DNA from: Natronoglomus mannanivorans
Lineage (GTDB): Archaea; Halobacteriota; Halobacteria; Halobacteriales; Natrialbaceae
Length of the DNA stretch: 64,000 bases
Reading direction: 5' to 3'
Assembly: GCA_025517485.1 (NCBI GenBank)
Contig: JAOPKB010000002.1
Span: 558,001-622,000 of the forward strand
The first letter of the stretch is position 1, and each line of letters begins with the position of its first letter. Under the pieces are notes generated by a model. It saw nothing but the letters and a program-made list of their open reading frames with translations. It was not told where the DNA came from and searched no databases. Shown piece by piece: positions 1 through 7,798 of the stretch. The position numbers and the translations under genes were made by a program.

Positions 1-892
1 AGAAGGTACCGGCCTGGAAGACGGGGCCCGAGGGCGCGAACTGTTCGATGATTTCGGCGCGGCCGCCGATCGCGCCGACGGGGAAACCGCCGCCGACGAT
101 CTTGCCGAAGGTCGTCACGTCGGGTGTGACGCCGAAGTGACTCTGGGCGCAGCCGAGGCCGCCGACGCGGAAGCCGGTGATGACCTCGTCGAAGATCAAG
201 AGTGAGTCGTGTTCGTCGGTGATCTCGCGGAGGGTCTCGAGGTAGCCCTCCACCGGATGAACGATGCCGTAGTTGGCCAGGATCGGCTCCGTGAGGACGG
301 CGGCGATGTCATCGCCGTGGTTCTCGAAGACGTCCCGCATCGCTTCCTCGTCGTTGAACGGAACCGGCAGGGTGTGTTCGGCGAACGACTGGGGGATGCC
401 CGCGGAGGATGGTTTCGGGTTCTCGGCGTCACCCTCCACGAGGGTCGACTCCTGAGCGCCGTGGTAGCCCCCCTGCATGACGACGATCTTGTTGCGGCCG
501 GTGTAACCGCGGGCGAGGCGGACCGCGGAGACGGTCGCCTCTGTGCCGCTATTGACGAACCGAATCTTCTCGACGCTGGGGACGTGGCGAACGACGAACT
601 CCGCGAGGTCGACCTCGACTTCGGTCGGCGTGCCGTACATCGGCCCCTCGCTGGCGGTTCGCTGGATCTCCGCGCGGACCTGTTCGGGGAGGTCGTGGCC
701 CAGCAACAGGGGGCCGAGTCCCATCACCCAGTCGACGTACCGGTTGCCGTCGGCGTCGATGACGTGGCCGCCGTCGCCCTTGCGGACGAAGAAGGGGTAG
801 GGCTCGATCGCCGCTCTGACGGCGGAGTTGACGCCGCCGGGCATGACCGACAGCGCCCGGTCGTACAGTGCGCGTGACTGATCGTCGTTCAT
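1..892 (-). CDS. hemL: Glutamate-1-semialdehyde 2,1-aminomutase, 3' end cut by window
   Basis: PLP enzyme that turns glutamate-1-semialdehyde into 5-aminolevulinate, the committed C5-pathway precursor of heme and cobalamin; cytosolic. The reading frame starts at an ATG (complement of 890-892) with [13 protein letters not shown] and stays open to the window edge. Visible motifs are [10 protein letters not shown] near the N-terminus, FVNSGTEA, the PLP aspartate in [11 protein letters not shown], and the Schiff-base lysine in [13 protein letters not shown]. About 297 residues are present of a usual ~430-445, so the C-terminal third is missing only because of the window. It lies downstream of, and in the same direction as, amt-glnK and hemB. 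Family assignment is secure. Confidence 0.96.
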   Translation of the reverse strand, partial: MNDDQSRALYDRALSVMPGGVNSAVRAAIEPYPFFVRKGDGGHVIDADGNRYVDWVMGLGPLLLGHDLPEQVRAEIQRTASEGPMYGTPTEVEVDLAEFVVRHVPSVEKIRFVNSGTEATVSAVRLARGYTGRNKIVVMQGGYHGAQESTLVEGDAENPKPSSAGIPQSFAEHTLPVPFNDEEAMRDVFENHGDDIAAVLTEPILANYGIVHPVEGYLETLREITDEHDSLLIFDEVITGFRVGGLGCAQSHFGVTPDVTTFGKIVGGGFPVGAIGGRAEIIEQFAPSGPVFQAGTF

Positions 893-1169
893 GCGCGAGC
901 GTTCGAGATGGGACCTGAAAGTAGTACCGAGGTTCGTTCGAGACTGTTCTCGACGAGAGTCGCCTCGCTCCCGTTGGCACTCCCGGTTTCGGTCGCTGAA
1001 AAACGGCTCGGCGATGATCGATGCGTCGACCGTGTGCGAGCCAGAGACACAACGTTGGGACGATCAGTCGGACGTTTCGATACCCCTGCCACACTGCACC
1101 GTTACTGTCTCTCTCTCGATCCCCACTCACCCTCGCTCGAACTCGAGTGGAGGACGGTCAGTCGAGACC

Positions 1170-2951
1170 TTAGACGGCGTCGCTGCCGGTCTTGCCGGTC
1201 CGAACCTGACAGGCGTCGTCGACCGGCAGGACGAAGATCTTGCCGTCGCCGGGTTCGCCGGTGTTGGCGCCATCGCGAATGGCGTCGACGACGTCCTGTG
1301 CCGGGATGTCGGCGACGACGCACTCGATTTTGACCTTCTGGTGGAGGTCGACGGTGTACTCCTCGCCGCGCCACTGTCCTTTCTTGGCGGGCTGGGAGCC
1401 ACGACCGGAGACGTTCGTCACGGTGAGCGACGGTGCACCGGTTTCTGCGAGAGACTTCTTGACCGCGCCGAGGCGGTCGGGACGGATGATCGCGGTGATC
1501 ATCTTGAGTTCGCTCTCGTCGTTCTCGACGGGTTCACCGCCGTCGGTGCGGATCTCGCGGCCGCCGTCGGTGCGGATCTCGTATTCGTCGGTGCCGCCGT
1601 CGGTGATGACGTCAGTCTGACCGAATTCGGGGTAGGTGTCGACGCCGTGTTCGGTAACGTCGAGGCCATCGTGTTCGTGTTCGGGCGTGACTCGAGCCTG
1701 ACCCATCGCTTTGAGTGCGCCCCACACTGCAGCGGTGGCGACGACGGTCCAGAGCGTAATCACGGCGACGCCGAGGATCTGTGGACCGAACTGTGCAGCT
1801 TCGATCGAGAGGATACCGCCGGCGATAAGGCCGTCACCGATCGCAGTTCCCTCGACCGACCACAGCGGGTAGATGATCAATCCGAGCATGCCGGCGCTCC
1901 CGTGAACTGGGAAGACGGCACAGACGTCGTCGATTTTGAGTTTCTGTTCGACGAATTTGAAGACGAGCGGGAGCTGAGCGCCGGCGAGGAAGCCGATCGC
2001 GATCGCACCCATCGGCGTGATGAGGTTGGTTGGGCCGGTGACACCGACGAGACCTGCGAGCATGCCGTTGGCGACGTACAGCGTGTCGACCTTTCCGTTC
2101 ATCCCCAGCGAGACCGTGGCTGCGCCGATCGCACCTAGGCCCATGCCGAGGGCGGTGACGGCTGCAACGCGACCGACGATGGCGAAGTCACCGAGGATCA
2201 CGCCATCACCCGTGAGCTCGACGACGCCGGCGGCCGTGCCGACGTTGAATCCGAACCAGCCGAAACAGAGGATCAGCGTTCCCAGCACGGCGAACGTCAT
2301 CGAGTGACCGGGGATGACGTTTGCCGTACCGTCGTCGTTGTACCGACCGATCCGAGATCCGAGGATCCAGGCCGCGGTGAGGCCGGCGATGCCGCCCACA
2401 CCGTGGACGACCATACCACCGGCGAAGTCCTCGAAGCCGAACTGGACGAGGAGGGGTTCTTCGGCGCCGTACCAGACCATTCCAGCGACGACCGGGTAGA
2501 TGACCGCGGCCAGCAAGAACGTGTACACGAGGTAGGCGCGAAGTTTTGCGCGACCGGCGACCGCACCGGAGACGATCGTCGCGGCGGTCATCGCGAACAC
2601 CGCGCTGAACAGCCACTCGGTCATACCGATGCTCGGATCCGCACCGAACATCGACAACGCGCTCGATTCTCCACCGCTCCCGAGGAGCGCTCCGACGTTG
2701 TTCGAGATTCCCATTCCGATGACGAAGAACACGAGAATACCGATCGCCCAGGTCAGCATGTTCTTCGTCAGCTGGTTCGCGACGTTCTTCGAGCGAACCT
2801 GCCCGGCCTCGAGCATCGCGAAGCCGGCGTGCATGAAGAAGATCAGGAACGTGACGGTCAACCACCACGTCATGTTGATCCCGTTGATCAGAGCCTCGAT
2901 GTCGGACTCACTCGCTTGAAGGACGACCCCGTCCAGAGCGACGTCTAACAT
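1170..2951 (-). CDS. Ammonium transporter fused to a C-terminal PII (GlnK) domain
   Basis: A 593-residue fusion. Residues ~1-435 are an Amt/MEP/Rh channel with about 11 membrane segments and the twin pore histidines in [10 protein letters not shown] and [10 protein letters not shown]. Residues ~436-483 form a hydrophilic linker with repeated TDGG motifs. Residues 484-593 are a complete PII domain: [10 protein letters not shown] start, a T-loop with RGEEY that keeps the tyrosine equivalent to E. coli GlnK Tyr51, and the [11 protein letters not shown]-loop. In most organisms GlnK is a separate protein that docks on trimeric Amt and blocks NH4+ entry when nitrogen is plentiful; here valve and channel are covalently joined. 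The frame is continuous, with no stop or start between domains. No separate glnK lies next to it. Confidence 0.93.
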   Translation of the reverse strand: MLDVALDGVVLQASESDIEALINGINMTWWLTVTFLIFFMHAGFAMLEAGQVRSKNVANQLTKNMLTWAIGILVFFVIGMGISNNVGALLGSGGESSALSMFGADPSIGMTEWLFSAVFAMTAATIVSGAVAGRAKLRAYLVYTFLLAAVIYPVVAGMVWYGAEEPLLVQFGFEDFAGGMVVHGVGGIAGLTAAWILGSRIGRYNDDGTANVIPGHSMTFAVLGTLILCFGWFGFNVGTAAGVVELTGDGVILGDFAIVGRVAAVTALGMGLGAIGAATVSLGMNGKVDTLYVANGMLAGLVGVTGPTNLITPMGAIAIGFLAGAQLPLVFKFVEQKLKIDDVCAVFPVHGSAGMLGLIIYPLWSVEGTAIGDGLIAGGILSIEAAQFGPQILGVAVITLWTVVATAAVWGALKAMGQARVTPEHEHDGLDVTEHGVDTYPEFGQTDVITDGGTDEYEIRTDGGREIRTDGGEPVENDESELKMITAIIRPDRLGAVKKSLAETGAPSLTVTNVSGRGSQPAKKGQWRGEEYTVDLHQKVKIECVVADIPAQDVVDAIRDGANTGEPGDGKIFVLPVDDACQVRTGKTGSDAV

Positions 2952-3379
2952 CTATCGCTCACCTCTCCATCCGCGTCAGTGATTTCCCCAGTGTCTATAC
3001 GAACGTCCATGTTTGGTGGATTTCTGTTCATGATTGTCCTCCAATTCACGTTCGAGACCGAGTGTTCTATTCCATATAAGGGTTAGCGTTGACAATCGGG
3101 GATGTTTGTGGGTGACTATACGAAATGCTTCCGAATATAAGGTGTCCTATTATTGTCTAGGGGTGCTGATCGTACACGTAATTCACGATCCGTGGTTATA
3201 CATTGGACGTACGTAGACCAGATTTGCTGCCACAAACGGGAGAACTGTGCCGATTCGCGTGAAAAATGGGGGTTTCGGACTCGCGCGCGGCAACTCTTAC
3301 CACTCGAACGGCCGGTCTCGACGACGTATTGACGTTCGTCCGGTCTCCCCCGATACCGGTCGGTCGACCGGCGATTCGC
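2952..3379. other. Intergenic region with probable amt-glnK promoter
   Basis: This 428-base gap between amt-glnK and hemB (both minus) is visibly more AT-rich than its surroundings. A TATA-like, nearly palindromic CCATATAAGG sits at 3072-3081; read on the minus strand it would start a transcript near 3050 with a leader of about 100 nt for amt-glnK. A similar GAATATAAGG follows at 3133-3142. An ACGTACGT palindrome lies near 3208-3215. I see no convincing gene; short plus-strand frames here have no family features. Confidence 0.4.
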
Positions 3380-4420
3380 TCAGTACGACCGTGCGATCTC
3401 CTCGGCGAAGTACGTCAGGATCAGATCCGCACCGGCGCGTTTGATCGAGAGCAGCGATTCGTGGGCGACCGCCTCGAGGTCGAGCCACCCTTTCTCGCTC
3501 GCGGCGTGGAGCATCGCGTACTCTCCTGAGACGTTGTAAGCGGCGATCGGGTGATCGAACTCTCGACGGAGCGAGCTGACGATGTCCAGATAGGGAAGTG
3601 CGGGTTTGACCATCAGGACGTCCGCGCCCTGCTCGACGTCGAGTTCGACCTCGCGGATCGCTTCCCGTGCGTTCGCGGGGTCCATCTGGTAGTGACGACG
3701 GTTGCCGAACGAGGGGGCACCATCTGCGGCGTCACGGAACGGGCCGTAGAATGCACTCTCGTACTTCGCGGCGTAGCTCATGATCGGCACGTGCTCGAAT
3801 CCCTCGCGGTCGAGAGCGCCGCGGATGGCGCCGACCATTCCGTCCATCATGCCACTGGGCGCGATCATGTCCGCACCCGCCTCGGCGTGCGAGACGGCGA
3901 TCTTCTCGAGGGCCTCGAGGGTGGCGTCGTTGTCGACGGTGAGCGTGGGTCCGTGATCGTGATCGTGGTCGTGGTCGTGTTCCTGGGCACGCGCGTTCGA
4001 CCCTCGTAACGCTTCTTCGAGCGGGCCGCAGTGACCGTGATCGGTGTACTCACAGAGACAGACGTCGGTGAGGACGTAGGCGTCGGTCTCGGCGGTAATC
4101 TGTCGCGTCGCCTCCTGGACGACGCCGTCGTCGGCCCACGCTCGCGTTCCGTCGGGGTCTTTCGAGGTGGGAATGCCGAACAGCATGACGGCCTCGACAC
4201 CGGTCTCGAGGACTTCCTCGACGCGGTCGACGGCGTCCGCGACGGGAACGCGTTCGTGACCCGGCATCGATTCGATGGAGACGCGTTCGTCGGTGGTCGC
4301 GTCGACGAAGATCGGGGCGATGAGATCCGACGGCTCGAGGCTGGTCTCGCTGACCAGTCCCCGGATGCGGTCCTGGCGGAGCCGACGGGGGCGATGGGTG
4401 AGCGAGCGATCGTTGGCCAT
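3380..4420 (-). CDS. hemB: Delta-aminolevulinic acid dehydratase (porphobilinogen synthase)
   Basis: Condenses two 5-aminolevulinates to porphobilinogen, the next step after HemL; cytosolic. The 346-residue protein has the zinc cysteines C121, C123 and C131 in DVCLCEYTDHGHC, the two catalytic lysines K219 (MSYAAKYES) and K272 (LMVKPALPYLD), and the FGNRRHYQMDP signature. Normal family length is ~320-335. The extra length includes a His-Asp repeat (HDHDHDHDH, residues 148-156) inserted shortly after the metal-binding segment, which could bind or buffer metal; this is inference. It is upstream of amt-glnK and hemL on the same strand, but the 428-base gap argues for a separate promoter for amt-glnK. 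Confidence 0.96.
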   Translation of the reverse strand: MANDRSLTHRPRRLRQDRIRGLVSETSLEPSDLIAPIFVDATTDERVSIESMPGHERVPVADAVDRVEEVLETGVEAVMLFGIPTSKDPDGTRAWADDGVVQEATRQITAETDAYVLTDVCLCEYTDHGHCGPLEEALRGSNARAQEHDHDHDHDHGPTLTVDNDATLEALEKIAVSHAEAGADMIAPSGMMDGMVGAIRGALDREGFEHVPIMSYAAKYESAFYGPFRDAADGAPSFGNRRHYQMDPANAREAIREVELDVEQGADVLMVKPALPYLDIVSSLRREFDHPIAAYNVSGEYAMLHAASEKGWLDLEAVAHESLLSIKRAGADLILTYFAEEIARSY

Positions 4421-4525
4421 ACGGTGTCTTCGAGCGGGGTCGGAAAAAGCGCCTCGTTCGCTCGAGCGTCGAGCACGGCCGTCGGTCGATCACAGCTTCC
4501 GGTCGTCTCGCCCGACGTTCCAGTT

Positions 4526-4534
4526 GAATATACG
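4526..4534 (+). promoter_or_regulatory. TATA-like box before the four-domain cassette
   Basis: GAATATACG is centred about 21 bases before the ATG at 4551 and about 51 before the in-frame ATG at 4581. A haloarchaeal start of transcription ~27 bases after the TATA centre would fall near 4556, so translation from 4581 with a short leader is a real alternative to 4551. The gap 4421-4550 is shared with the divergent hemB. Confidence 0.4.
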
Positions 4535-4550
4535 TGACCGATAGACAAAT

Positions 4551-5285
4551 ATGCGTGTACACACGATAGCGGGGCGTAGAATGGACTTCGGTGACGTCAT
4601 CAGCGACATCAAAAACGGTGACTACGATCCCACCGTCTCCGGGGACGTCGCAGAGTTTTACTGTCTCGAGGCGGAGATCGGCGTCAACCCGGATCCGCGG
4701 CCGGCGGCTTCGGTCGTCGACACCGGGTCGAAAAACGGGATCTACGGGACGGGGCTCTCCGAGACCGAACGCGCGTTTGCCGACCAGTCGTCGGTCGAGG
4801 GGGCGATGCGATCGGGCTGGATCCTCTCGAATCCAGTTCCGACCAATATCTCGACTCCCGAAGGATCCAGCGACGTGATTCCGGTCACTCATCCCAAGTT
4901 CGACCACGTCACCGATTACACACGCGAGTTCGACGTCGGCTCGAGTCGGGACATCTGGCATCTGGACACGAAGTGGGTGATCGACGTGCCGGACGGGTAC
5001 TCGGTCTTCTATACGCACCCGTTCAACTACTCTCAGGAGACGTTCTCCGTGATTCCGGGGATAGTCGACGCCGACGAGTTCCCCTACTGGTTCCGCGTTC
5101 CCGTGACGATCAACGTCGACGAGGGGGTACTCCAGTTCAACGATCCGGTCGTCCAGCTCGTCCCGTTCGAGCGTTCTGACGGACCGATAACTGCCGACGT
5201 CGACGTCGTCGACGGTAGTTCTCTCTCCTCCGGTGACCCAGACGGAGACAGAGGAGGAGACAGAGGAGGAGACGGACACGAATGA
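4551..5285 (+). CDS. Uncharacterised GWxL-P / PxGYS domain protein, copy A
   Basis: I do not recognise a function. The 244-residue protein (or 234 from M11 at 4581) carries one copy of a domain that recurs three more times in the next two genes: a GW motif (G89-W90 in RSGWILSNP), then KWVIDVPDGYSVFYTHPFN (residues 141-159), a G-x-VD strand, and a terminal DPVVQLVPFER (198-208). The pattern (GW.L..P, W.I..P.GYS....P.N, PV.QLVP..R) resembles, from memory, DUF6065-type proteins of bacteria and phages; not verified. No signal peptide or membrane segment is seen, so it is probably cytosolic. The C-terminus is low-complexity (GDRGGDRGGDGHE). It is the first gene of a tight three-gene operon. Confidence 0.8.
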   Translation: MRVHTIAGRRMDFGDVISDIKNGDYDPTVSGDVAEFYCLEAEIGVNPDPRPAASVVDTGSKNGIYGTGLSETERAFADQSSVEGAMRSGWILSNPVPTNISTPEGSSDVIPVTHPKFDHVTDYTREFDVGSSRDIWHLDTKWVIDVPDGYSVFYTHPFNYSQETFSVIPGIVDADEFPYWFRVPVTINVDEGVLQFNDPVVQLVPFERSDGPITADVDVVDGSSLSSGDPDGDRGGDRGGDGHE

Positions 5286-5310
5286 CAGCCCTCACACCCA
5301 CACGCAGACT

Positions 5311-6897
5311 ATGACCGACCAGCACGTTACCTTCGTCCGACGCGGTGGTCCGCCCGACGCTCCGGAACCGGAGCCCTCGAGCGCCTACATTCCCGAGTGG
5401 TTTCGGACCCTGAACCAGTCGATCGACTCGCTTCCGATTCCCGTCGACAAGACGGCCAAACTCTGTATGCCGCTCAACGACGCGATGCGGCTGGGATGGA
5501 TGCTCAGGGCACCGGCCACGATCACCCTCCGAAAGCGGGACGGTGCTGTCGAGGTGTGTGTCGACGGTGACGGGAAAGACGCCAGTACCGACGATGACGA
5601 TGGTGATGGACACACCCTCGACGCCGACGACCTCGTCACCACGTTCGACGTCGACCAGCCGGACACCGATCGAAACAGCGCGTTTCTCCGCCCCGACTGT
5701 ACGATTTCGACGCCGTGGGCGATCGACACTCCCACTGGCTACTCGACACTGATCACGCAGCCGTTGAACCGCGACGAGATGCGCTTTACCGTCTCGGGGA
5801 TGCTGGCCGAGACGGACACCTACGACGGCCCGATCCGCGTACCGATCCACCTCGAGGCTGAGACAGTCACGATCGAGGCCGGCGACCCGATCGCGCAGGT
5901 GATCCCGGTCGATCGCCGCGACCTCGCTCTCTCGACGGCTGCAGCACCGTTCAGCGCCGACCTCGACCTCCGAAAGGCCCACATCAGGTGCTCGGAAGCG
6001 AGTACGCGCCGAAAGGACGTCTACCGGAAGGACGCGTGGGTACCGAAGCACACTCCGCGGATCGTTTCGGATCCCGGCGAGGCCGATTCGCCGGCGTCCG
6101 GTGAGGCGTCTCGAGACGGCGGGGAAAGAGCACAAGAGGACGATGGAGACGAAGATCCGTCGTTGAACTACTACTGCTTCGACGAGCGATACGACGCCCT
6201 TCCGAACCCGTCGTCGGCCACCGAATTCGTTCCCGAGGGCTACGAGGACGCCCTCCGGAAAATCGACGGACTCGACGCCGATCAGCCGACGACCGACTGG
6301 ATGCTCGCGGCGATGTCGATCGGCACGATCGTGCCGCTGCCCGAACGACTCACCGTGCGGCGGACGGCCGGCGGGGCTGGTCGAGGGCGAGGGCGAGGAC
6401 GAGAGAGCGGACGGAATTCGACACTGGAACTCGAGTCCCCGGGCGAGGCGGATCGCCACCACTCCCAGAACCCGCTCAAGATGGGTGACGATCACCCGCT
6501 CGCGCCGGTCACGCTGCTCAACGTCAATTCGGAGTGGGTGATCGATCCACCCGAGAATTACTCGGTCCTCATCTGCAGCCCGTTCAACCACTGCCAGCGG
6601 TACTACCGGGCGTACGCCGGACTCGGTGATTTCGACCGGTATCCGACGACCGCGAACACGCCGGGACTGTTCACGGGGCGGGCCGACGAACGGACGTTTC
6701 CGGCCGAGATGCCGGTTTCACAGCACGTGCCGTTGAATCGGGATCGGATCTTGCACACCGCGACGATCGTCGACGACGGCGAGCGAGCGGACGAGAGCGG
6801 TGGTGATGGTGACAGCGGGGACGAGAACGAGAGTGAGCGCGAGAGCGAAAACGACGACGACGATGATGGAGACGAGAGCGTGATCGACCGTGAGTGA
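5311..6897 (+). CDS. Two-copy protein of the same uncharacterised domain, copies B and C
   Basis: A 528-residue protein that holds the domain twice. Copy B has LGWMLRAPATITL, then PWAIDTPTGYSTLITQPLN and GDPIAQVIPVDRRD, ending near residue 220. Copy C has DWMLAAMSIGTIVPL, then EWVIDPPENYSVLICSPFN and MPVSQHVPLNRDR, and is more diverged. Both copies contain Asp/Gly/Arg-rich low-complexity insertions, and the C-terminus is an acidic D/E/S tail. The start at ATG 5311 (MTDQHVTFVRRGG) is chosen because the frame upstream to GTG 5233 encodes only a TETEEETEEE-type repeat overlapping copy A's tail. It starts 25 bases after copy A's stop. Function unknown. Confidence 0.82.
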   Translation: MTDQHVTFVRRGGPPDAPEPEPSSAYIPEWFRTLNQSIDSLPIPVDKTAKLCMPLNDAMRLGWMLRAPATITLRKRDGAVEVCVDGDGKDASTDDDDGDGHTLDADDLVTTFDVDQPDTDRNSAFLRPDCTISTPWAIDTPTGYSTLITQPLNRDEMRFTVSGMLAETDTYDGPIRVPIHLEAETVTIEAGDPIAQVIPVDRRDLALSTAAAPFSADLDLRKAHIRCSEASTRRKDVYRKDAWVPKHTPRIVSDPGEADSPASGEASRDGGERAQEDDGDEDPSLNYYCFDERYDALPNPSSATEFVPEGYEDALRKIDGLDADQPTTDWMLAAMSIGTIVPLPERLTVRRTAGGAGRGRGRGRESGRNSTLELESPGEADRHHSQNPLKMGDDHPLAPVTLLNVNSEWVIDPPENYSVLICSPFNHCQRYYRAYAGLGDFDRYPTTANTPGLFTGRADERTFPAEMPVSQHVPLNRDRILHTATIVDDGERADESGGDGDSGDENESERESENDDDDDGDESVIDRE

Positions 6898-7552
6898 CAC
6901 CGACTCGAGTCCGGTCCGATTCCGCTGTGCCGACACCGACGCCGACGAAGCGGTCGCGCCGACGACCGCCGCCGCGGCGCTTCGCAACGGCGCCGGGGTC
7001 GAACCGACGATTCACAGCGCCTCGAGGTCGGACCCACGGGTGTTCGATTGCTGTCAGCACGGCTGGTGTCTCTATCCGCCGACGACGATCACACTCGAGC
7101 CCGGTGAGGGCGTCAGCCCGGAGGCCGCGACCGACTACGTGATGGTTCACGACGATCGATCGACGGCGGAGACGCTCTGTGCGACGGTCGAGACGCTGTG
7201 GCACGTCGAGGTCGACGAGGGCTACCCCCTCTTCGTCACCTCGTGGTCGGGGTCGTTCGATCACCGGATCGGCTCGCAACTCGTGACCGCCGCCGACGGC
7301 GTCCGGGAACTCTCGATTCCGATCACGACCGACGACGCGGTGACCTACGACCCGGAGTCACCGATCGCGCAGGTGATCCCGGTTCCCGAAGCGTTGCTCG
7401 AGGAGTCCTTCGAGTGCGGTGCACTGGACGAACAGCGGATCGCGGCGATCAGGGAGATCGACGACGCGATGCGGTTCTACGATCCGTACGGGCGGGAGTA
7501 TCGGGTCGAGAAACAGCCGAGCGAACTCGTCGGAGCGGATCGTCTCGAGTAG
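6890..7552 (+). CDS. Uncharacterised domain protein, copy D, ending at an in-frame TAG
   Basis: A 220-residue protein starting at GTG 6890, which overlaps the end of the previous gene by 8 bases (GTGAGTGA), so translation is probably coupled. It carries copy D: HGWCLYPPTTITLEPGEG, then LWHVEVDEGYPLFVTSW and ESPIAQVIPVPEA. A helical acidic C-terminus follows. The frame is closed by TAG at 7550-7552 but stays open for another 74 sense codons (separate entry). No signal peptide or membrane segment. The four-copy layout across three overlapping genes suggests a hetero-oligomer or a nested duplication; function unknown. Confidence 0.82.
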   Translation: MSDTDSSPVRFRCADTDADEAVAPTTAAAALRNGAGVEPTIHSASRSDPRVFDCCQHGWCLYPPTTITLEPGEGVSPEAATDYVMVHDDRSTAETLCATVETLWHVEVDEGYPLFVTSWSGSFDHRIGSQLVTAADGVRELSIPITTDDAVTYDPESPIAQVIPVPEALLEESFECGALDEQRIAAIREIDDAMRFYDPYGREYRVEKQPSELVGADRLE

Positions 7553-7777
7553 TGGGCGGCCGGAGTCGTACTCGAGACCGGTCGAACGGTCACGCAGCAA
7601 GAACTCCTCGAGTGGATCGTCTTGGAAGCCGTCGAATCGACCGACGAACTGATCGATCCGTTTCGCGACGAGTTCGAACCGTTGACGGACGACGAAATCG
7701 ACCGCTGGCTGTTGGAAACTGTCTCGTCGGGGGTCGAAACGGACGAGAGCGACATCGACCGTGTCCGCTACGACTGA
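7553..7777 (+). other. Coding-like in-frame continuation behind the TAG of copy D
   Basis: Directly after the TAG at 7550-7552 the same frame runs 74 sense codons to a TGA at 7775-7777. The implied peptide is protein-like and acidic, with two Trp-Leu segments (QQELLEWIVLEAVES and DDEIDRWLLETVSSG), and uses the GAC/GAG/GTC codons typical of the neighbours. There is no ATG or GTG in this frame, so it is not an independent gene unless TTG 7622 is used. Options are a recent nonsense mutation that trimmed copy D, stop-codon readthrough, or a sequence error. Confidence 0.55.
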
Positions 7778-7798
7778 CGATCCCGCGTCGTTCTCACG

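Noticed and set aside
1170-1500. Loss of the uridylylation tyrosine in the fused PII domain
   Set aside because: The Trp in GQWRG aligns with Tyr46 of E. coli GlnK, not with Tyr51; the RGEEY motif keeps the Tyr51 equivalent.
891-2138. Long plus-strand open frame (415 codons) opposite amt-glnK and hemL
   Set aside because: It is antisense to a well-conserved fusion protein; the frame is open only because of the GC-rich codon pattern, and no family features are seen.
5233-5310. Longer start of the two-copy gene at GTG 5233
   Set aside because: The extra 26 residues are TETEEE-type low complexity overlapping the previous gene's tail; ATG 5311 follows 25 bases after that stop.
7550-7552. TAG as a pyrrolysine codon
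   Set aside because: No pyl genes are in view and haloarchaea are not generally known to use pyrrolysine; a nonsense mutation or error is simpler.
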